NCBI GenBank assembly: GCA_019747905.1
Contig: JAIEQG010000072.1
Location: 1-45,064 of the forward strand
DNA from: Burkholderiales bacterium
GTDB lineage: Bacteria; Pseudomonadota; Gammaproteobacteria; Burkholderiales; Ga0077523
Direction: 5' to 3'
DNA length: 45,064 nt
Position 1 is the stretch's first letter, and the number at the start of each line of letters is the position of its first letter. The notes under the pieces are model-generated. The model was not told the DNA's origin. It made no database searches and saw only the letters and a program-made list of their open reading frames with translations. Shown one piece after another: positions 41,265-45,064 of the stretch. The translations under genes were made by a program, and so were the position numbers.

Positions 41265-42551
41265 ATGATTCGGGCGTTGTTGTCCGTCGTAGCGTCGTTC
41301 GGTTTCCTCGCCGGCCTCGTGGCAACGCCGGCCATGGCGCAGGACGCGAAGCCGCTGAAGATCGGCGTCATCACCTTCCTCTCGGGCCCGGCAGCGGGTC
41401 CGTTCGGCGTCCCGGCGAAGAACGCCGCCGACGCACTGGTGGAAGCCTTCAACAAGGGCGGCATCGTACCGGGCTACGAGCAGAAGGGCTTCGGCGGGCG
41501 CCCGATCGAGGTCGTGTACGTCGACGAAGCCGGCGGCCCCACCAAGGTGGTGACCGAGTACCGCAATCTGGTGAGCCGGCAGGAAGTCGATCTCGTGATC
41601 GGCGTCATCTCGAGCGGTGACTGTCTCGCGGTAGCACCAGTGGCAGAGGAGATGAAGAAGCTCACCGTACTGTTCGACTGCGCCACCAACCGCATCTTCG
41701 AGGAGAACTCGTACAAGTACGTGTTCCGCACGACCACCATGGCGACCCAGGAGAACGTCGCGGTGGCCCGCTACGTGGCCGAGATGTACCCCAACATCAA
41801 GACTTTCTCGGGCCTCAATCCGAACTATGCCTGGGGCCAGGACGCGTGGTCGGACTTCACCGAATCCATGAAGATGTTGAAGCCCCAGGCGCAGATCGCG
41901 ACCAACATGACGCCCAAGCTCGGTGCCGGCCAATACGGCACCGAGATCTCGGCGCTGGTCGCCAGCAATGCCGAGATCATCCAGAACTCGCTGTGGGGCG
42001 GCGACCTGGAGGCGTACATCCTGCAGGCGGCTCCGCGCGGACTGCTGAAGAAGTCGCCCAATGTGATCATCTGCGGCGAGACGGTGCTCGAGCGCCTCGG
42101 TGCCCAGCTGCCTGAAGGCACGATGATCGGCGCCCGGGGCCCGAATGGCCCGTTCGCCCCCTCGACCAAGCTGAACCTCTGGTTCCGCAAGGTCTATCAG
42201 GACCAGTACAAGGCGCTGCCGGTGTACTCCTCGTACCACATGGCCACCGCGTTTCTCGGCGCGAAGGCCGCCTATGAGAAGGCAGCGAAGACGGCCGGCG
42301 GAAAGGCGCCGTCCGATGACGAGATCATCAAGGCCTTCGAGTACCTGAAGTTCGAATCGGTGGCCGGCATCGTCGACATGTCGCTCGGCAAGGGTCACCA
42401 GGCGGTGCAGAGCGTTCCGATGGGCACCGTGCGCATCGTCGATGGCAAGGCGACGCTCACCAACGTGAAGTTTTATCCCCCCGAGCAGATCAGCCCGCCC
42501 GACGGCGTGAAGAGCATCGACTGGATCCGCGGCGGCTTCAAGAAGCAGTAA
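41265..42551 (+). CDS. Branched-chain amino acid-type ABC transporter substrate-binding protein
   Basis: 428 residues. The signal peptide ends at ATPAMA|QD (about residue 25), so it is periplasmic. The mature protein is a type I periplasmic-binding fold of the LivJ/urea/aromatic-acid group: KIGVITFLSGPAAGPFGVPA at the start, DLVIGVISSGDCLAVAPVAE and YVFRTTTMATQENVAVARYV in the middle. The ligand cannot be told from sequence. A strong AGGAGGAGA lies before the ATG. No permease or ATPase genes follow; the next gene is a Fur-family regulator. A 12-bp hairpin just after the stop probably ends the transcript, so this is an orphan binding protein in this window. Confidence 0.92.
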   Translation: MIRALLSVVASFGFLAGLVATPAMAQDAKPLKIGVITFLSGPAAGPFGVPAKNAADALVEAFNKGGIVPGYEQKGFGGRPIEVVYVDEAGGPTKVVTEYRNLVSRQEVDLVIGVISSGDCLAVAPVAEEMKKLTVLFDCATNRIFEENSYKYVFRTTTMATQENVAVARYVAEMYPNIKTFSGLNPNYAWGQDAWSDFTESMKMLKPQAQIATNMTPKLGAGQYGTEISALVASNAEIIQNSLWGGDLEAYILQAAPRGLLKKSPNVIICGETVLERLGAQLPEGTMIGARGPNGPFAPSTKLNLWFRKVYQDQYKALPVYSSYHMATAFLGAKAAYEKAAKTAGGKAPSDDEIIKAFEYLKFESVAGIVDMSLGKGHQAVQSVPMGTVRIVDGKATLTNVKFYPPEQISPPDGVKSIDWIRGGFKKQ

Positions 42552-42566
42552 GCATCGAAGAAGAAA

Positions 42567-42600
42567 CGAGAAGCGCGCTTGGCACATCGCGCGCTTCTCG
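42567..42600 (+). terminator. Strong hairpin after the binding-protein gene
   Basis: CGAGAAGCGCGC, a ten-base loop and GCGCGCTTCTCG form a perfect 12-bp stem beginning 16 bp after the stop codon. No uridine run follows, so it is either a non-canonical terminator or an mRNA 3' stabiliser. Confidence 0.65.
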
Positions 42601-42630
42601 GGCCGCAACAATCCGTCACGAGATTCACCG

Positions 42631-42660
42631 TTGTCGGCTGCACATGTGACGTGATTAAAT
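42631..42660 (+). promoter_or_regulatory. Candidate promoter of the Fur-family gene with palindromic spacer
   Basis: TTGTCG (42631-42636) and TTAAAT (42655-42660), 18 bp apart, form a plausible sigma-70 promoter about 40 bp before the start codon. The spacer holds a perfect 8-bp palindrome CACATGTG (42641-42648), which could bind the repressor itself. No canonical Fur or Zur box is recognisable. Confidence 0.45.
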
Positions 42661-42700
42661 AACCGCCCGCCCGAACTTCGATGCGCAAGCGATCGCGACC

Positions 42701-43195
42701 ATGGCCGTCAACTATCGCGTGACCGCGGAAGATATGATCCGCACCACCGGTGCCCGCGTCACCAATGCCCGCATCGAGATCCTCGCGAGCCTGCTGAAGG
42801 CCGAGGGAGCGCTCACGCACGCGGAAATCGAGAACCGGCTGTCGCCTGCGTGCGGTATCGACCGTGTCACGGTGTATCGCGTGCTCGACTGGCTCACCAC
42901 GCAGGATCTGGCACACAAGATCAGCGGCGACGACCGTGTCTGGCGCTTCAATGCAGCCGGCAACGCGAACTCGCACAATCACGCGCACTTCAAGTGCATG
43001 TGCTGCCAGAACGTGATCTGCCTCGATGACCTGGGGACCGGCTATACGCCCGTGCTCCCTGCCGGTTTCACGCCGCAGAGCATGGACCTCACGGTGAAGG
43101 GGCTGTGCGCCGAATGCGCGCCCGGAAACAAGGGCCACGACCCGCGCAAGCACGCGCGGCTGAACGGACGACGCGGCGCAGCCGCGCGACGCTGA
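42701..43195 (+). CDS. Fur-family metal-responsive transcriptional regulator (Zur-like)
   Basis: 164 residues. The N-terminal winged helix includes TGARVTNARIEILASLL and GIDRVTVYRVLDWLTTQDLA (DNA-recognition helix). The C-terminal dimerisation domain has a HAHFKC start and two CxxC motifs (CMCC and CAEC), the structural zinc site common in Zur-type proteins. The C-terminus ends in an arginine-rich tail (RLNGRRGAAARR). It is followed 82 bp downstream by a CDF metal exporter in the same direction, which suggests the two respond to the same metal. Zinc is a likely ligand, but cobalt or nickel cannot be excluded. Confidence 0.86.
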   Translation: MAVNYRVTAEDMIRTTGARVTNARIEILASLLKAEGALTHAEIENRLSPACGIDRVTVYRVLDWLTTQDLAHKISGDDRVWRFNAAGNANSHNHAHFKCMCCQNVICLDDLGTGYTPVLPAGFTPQSMDLTVKGLCAECAPGNKGHDPRKHARLNGRRGAAARR

Positions 43196-43240
43196 CGTCG
43201 CGTCGGTCGGAGGGCTGGCGCACAGTGACCCGGCGCGACT

Positions 43241-43255
43241 CCCGATAGAATCGGG
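43241..43255 (+). promoter_or_regulatory. Inverted repeat overlapping a -10-like element before the CDF gene
   Basis: CCCGAT-AGA-ATCGGG is a perfect six-base inverted repeat. Its centre contains TAGAAT (43246-43251), a fair -10 hexamer 27 bp before the ATG of the CDF gene. A protein binding here would block the promoter. It could equally be a short 3' hairpin of the regulator mRNA; no -35 is convincing. Confidence 0.45.
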
Positions 43256-43277
43256 GTCACGAGCTTCGCCCAACCCG

Positions 43278-44240
43278 ATGCAACGCAACGCTTCCCTCGA
43301 GCGCTGGCGCCAGGATCGCGCGCCGCTGCCCGCCCAGCACCACGCCTCCGAGCGCAAGGCGCGCCTCGTCTTTGCACTGACGGTCGCGACCATGGTGATC
43401 GAACTGGTGGCCGGCTGGCTCACCGGTTCGATGGCGTTGCTGGCCGACGGCTGGCACATGGGTTCGCACGCGGCCGCGCTCGGTATCGCGGCCTTTGCCT
43501 ACTCCTTCGCGCGGCGGCACGCCGAGAGCGAGCGATTCTCTTTCGGTACCGGCAAGGTGAGTGCGCTGGCCGGGTTCGCCAGCGCCTTGCTGCTCGCCGT
43601 GGTCGCCGTACTGATGGCGGTCGAATCGGTGCAACGCCTGCTGCAGCCCGTCACCGTCCGGTTCGACGAGGCGATGGTGGTGGCCGTGCTGGGGCTGGCA
43701 GTCAACGTCGCGAGTGCGCTGCTGCTCTCCGGCGGTCGTGCCGCAGACCACGATCACGACCACCATGGCCACGATCATGGTCATCACCACGACCACAACC
43801 TGCGCGCAGCCTACCTGCACGTGGTCGCCGATGCCCTGACCTCGGTGCTGGCCATCGTGGCACTGGCAGCCGGCAAGTGGCTCGGCTGGCTGTGGCTCGA
43901 CCCGGCCGTCGCCATCGCCGGCTCGGTACTGATCGGCTGGTGGGCCTGGGGACTGTTGAAGAGCACCGGGCTGGTGCTGCTCGACGCATCGGACGACACC
44001 AGTCTCGAAGCCGAGATCGTGCAACGGATCGAAGCCGACGCGGACAACCGTGTCGCGGATCTGCGACTGTGGCGCATAGGCGGTGATCAACGCGCCCTGA
44101 TCCTGTCGATCGTGACGCACCAGCCGCGTTCCGCCGAGCACTACAAGGCACTGTTGAGCGGCATGACAGGCCTCGAACACGTCACCATCGAAGTGTTCGT
44201 CTGCCAGGACGAACCCTGTGTCACGCACGCGAGAACCTGA
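43278..44240 (+). CDS. Cation diffusion facilitator metal exporter (DmeF-like)
   Basis: 320 residues with about six membrane helices. The CDF metal-site motifs are DGWHMGSHA in the second helix (about 57-65) and HVVADALTS in the fifth (about 178-186). Between helices 4 and 5 lies a histidine-rich cytoplasmic loop (HDHDHHGHDHGHHHDH, about 157-172) that probably collects metal. A C-terminal cytoplasmic domain follows. The WHM-type second-helix sequence is like DmeF cobalt/nickel exporters, while pairing with a Zur-like regulator suggests zinc. It exports divalent metal in exchange for protons. Confidence 0.9.
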   Translation: MQRNASLERWRQDRAPLPAQHHASERKARLVFALTVATMVIELVAGWLTGSMALLADGWHMGSHAAALGIAAFAYSFARRHAESERFSFGTGKVSALAGFASALLLAVVAVLMAVESVQRLLQPVTVRFDEAMVVAVLGLAVNVASALLLSGGRAADHDHDHHGHDHGHHHDHNLRAAYLHVVADALTSVLAIVALAAGKWLGWLWLDPAVAIAGSVLIGWWAWGLLKSTGLVLLDASDDTSLEAEIVQRIEADADNRVADLRLWRIGGDQRALILSIVTHQPRSAEHYKALLSGMTGLEHVTIEVFVCQDEPCVTHART

Positions 44241-44303
44241 TCCGGGGCACGATTGCTCTAGAATTCCGCGTTTCGCCAGAACGATACGAGGGGGGAGACA
44301 GTC

Positions 44304-45064
44304 ATGAAGCCGGATCTCGCGGTGCCGGGCAAGCGCGTGCTCATCACGGCCGGGGCAGGCGGCATAGGCCGCGCCATGGCCGAGACGTTTGCGGATGCCG
44401 GTGCCCGCGTCCACATCTGCGACGTGGACATGAAGGCACTGGAAGCGCTGCGTGCGGCACGGCCGGCCATCACCAGCACGGTATGCGACGTTTCCGACTT
44501 GAAGCAGGTCGACGCGCTGTTTGCCGATGTCAAGCGCATCCTGGGCGGCCTCGATGTCCTCATCAACAACGCCGGCATCGCCGGGCCCACGGGCAAGATC
44601 GAGGACATCAGTATCGAGGATTGGGAACGCTGCATCGCCATCGATCTCAACGGCATCTTCTACTGCACGCGTCTCGGCATGCCGATGATCAAGGCAGCGG
44701 GCGGCGGCAGCATCATCAATCTGTCGTCCACCGCGGGACGACTCGGTTTTCCGCTGCGCTCTCCGTATGCCGCGGCCAAATGGGGCGTGGTCGGCCTCAC
44801 CCAGAGCCTGGCGATGGAAGCCGGTCCCGACAAGGTCCGCGTCAACTGCATCCAGCCCGGCATCGTCGAAGGCGACCGCATCGATCGCGTGGCAGCGGCG
44901 AAGGCGCAGGCCTTCGGCATCAGCGTCGAGGAGCAGAAGAAACGCATGGTGGCCGATGTCTCGATGCGCATCATGGTGAGCGCCCAGGACATCGCCAACA
45001 TGGCCCTGTTCCTCGCCTCCGACGCCGGCAAGCACGTGAGCGGGCAATCGCTGCCCGTGTGCGG
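44304..45064 (+). CDS. Short-chain dehydrogenase/reductase (partial, runs off the right edge)
   Basis: Starts with ATG at 44304 behind a GGGGGAG ribosome-binding site and remains open to the window end (about 253 residues visible). The NAD(P) motif is TAGAGGIG (about 15-22). NNAGIAGP, INLSSTAGR and the active-site SPYAAAKWG with Y-x-x-x-K are all complete, as is the PG motif CIQPGIVEGD. Visible sequence reaches GQSLPVCG, close to the usual C-terminus, so only a few residues are missing. A TAGAAT -10-like hexamer lies at 44259-44264. The substrate is unknown; some homologues act on hydroxy acids or sugars. Confidence 0.9.
   Translation, partial: MKPDLAVPGKRVLITAGAGGIGRAMAETFADAGARVHICDVDMKALEALRAARPAITSTVCDVSDLKQVDALFADVKRILGGLDVLINNAGIAGPTGKIEDISIEDWERCIAIDLNGIFYCTRLGMPMIKAAGGGSIINLSSTAGRLGFPLRSPYAAAKWGVVGLTQSLAMEAGPDKVRVNCIQPGIVEGDRIDRVAAAKAQAFGISVEEQKKRMVADVSMRIMVSAQDIANMALFLASDAGKHVSGQSLPVC

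Overview
The window is a GC-rich (about two thirds G+C by eye), densely coded bacterial chromosome segment. Gene content and order point to a betaproteobacterium: tRNA-Leu-tig-clpP-clpX, hpnC-hpnD-hpnE, radA next to alr and lplT, and tsaB-rimI-uracil-DNA glycosylase. The exact lineage cannot be fixed from the sequence alone. There are no rRNA operons, CRISPR arrays, transposases or phage genes. No stretch without a gene exceeds 300 bases; the longest is 294 bases, between alr and lplT.

Layout. 1-2833 (minus): one tRNA-Leu(UAG), then trigger factor, ClpP and the first part of ClpX, a protein quality-control operon. 2940-6833 (plus): squalene synthesis genes hpnC, hpnD, hpnE and a short-chain dehydrogenase whose catalytic tyrosine is absent. 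6936-12636: a small thioesterase (minus), then ETF-ubiquinone oxidoreductase, a large membrane protein of the misnamed 'site-specific recombinase' family, a stand-alone HDOD protein and a class II aldolase-family protein (plus). 12818-29186 (minus): a fatty-acid degradation island of 13 genes, in transcription order acyl-CoA synthetase, etfB, etfA, acyl-CoA dehydrogenase, a small exported protein, a PsrA-like TetR repressor with a perfect 22-bp palindrome upstream, FadE, an enoyl-CoA hydratase/isomerase, an SDR, a thioesterase, a FadL-type porin, a fused hydroxyacyl-CoA dehydrogenase/enoyl-CoA hydratase, and a thiolase, followed by a DUF2147 protein. Together these cover uptake, activation, beta-oxidation and electron delivery to ubiquinone, since ETF-QO lies nearby at 7405.

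29381-32380 (plus): a compact three-gene signalling unit made of a membrane class III nucleotide cyclase-like protein with a periplasmic PEGA domain, a small lipoprotein, and a tail-anchored Ser/Thr kinase. This is the most unusual functional grouping. The cyclase domain keeps the metal and transition-state residues but appears to lack the usual purine-specifying Lys/Asp pair. 32384-36944: radA, a TTG-started HExxH protein that overlaps alr convergently, alr and lplT. 37162-41099 (minus): two TPM-domain proteins with LemA, then uracil-DNA glycosylase, rimI and tsaB. 41265-45064 (plus): an orphan branched-chain-amino-acid-type binding protein, a Fur-family regulator paired with a CDF metal exporter, and a truncated SDR at the right edge.

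Non-coding structure includes two copies of a bipartite C/G-rich palindromic repeat about 32 kb apart (4601-4723 and 37055-37148), a fold-back array of CACGAAGGA units (12664-12774), and an inverted repeat that pairs the 3' end of the tRNA-Leu with the leader of tig.
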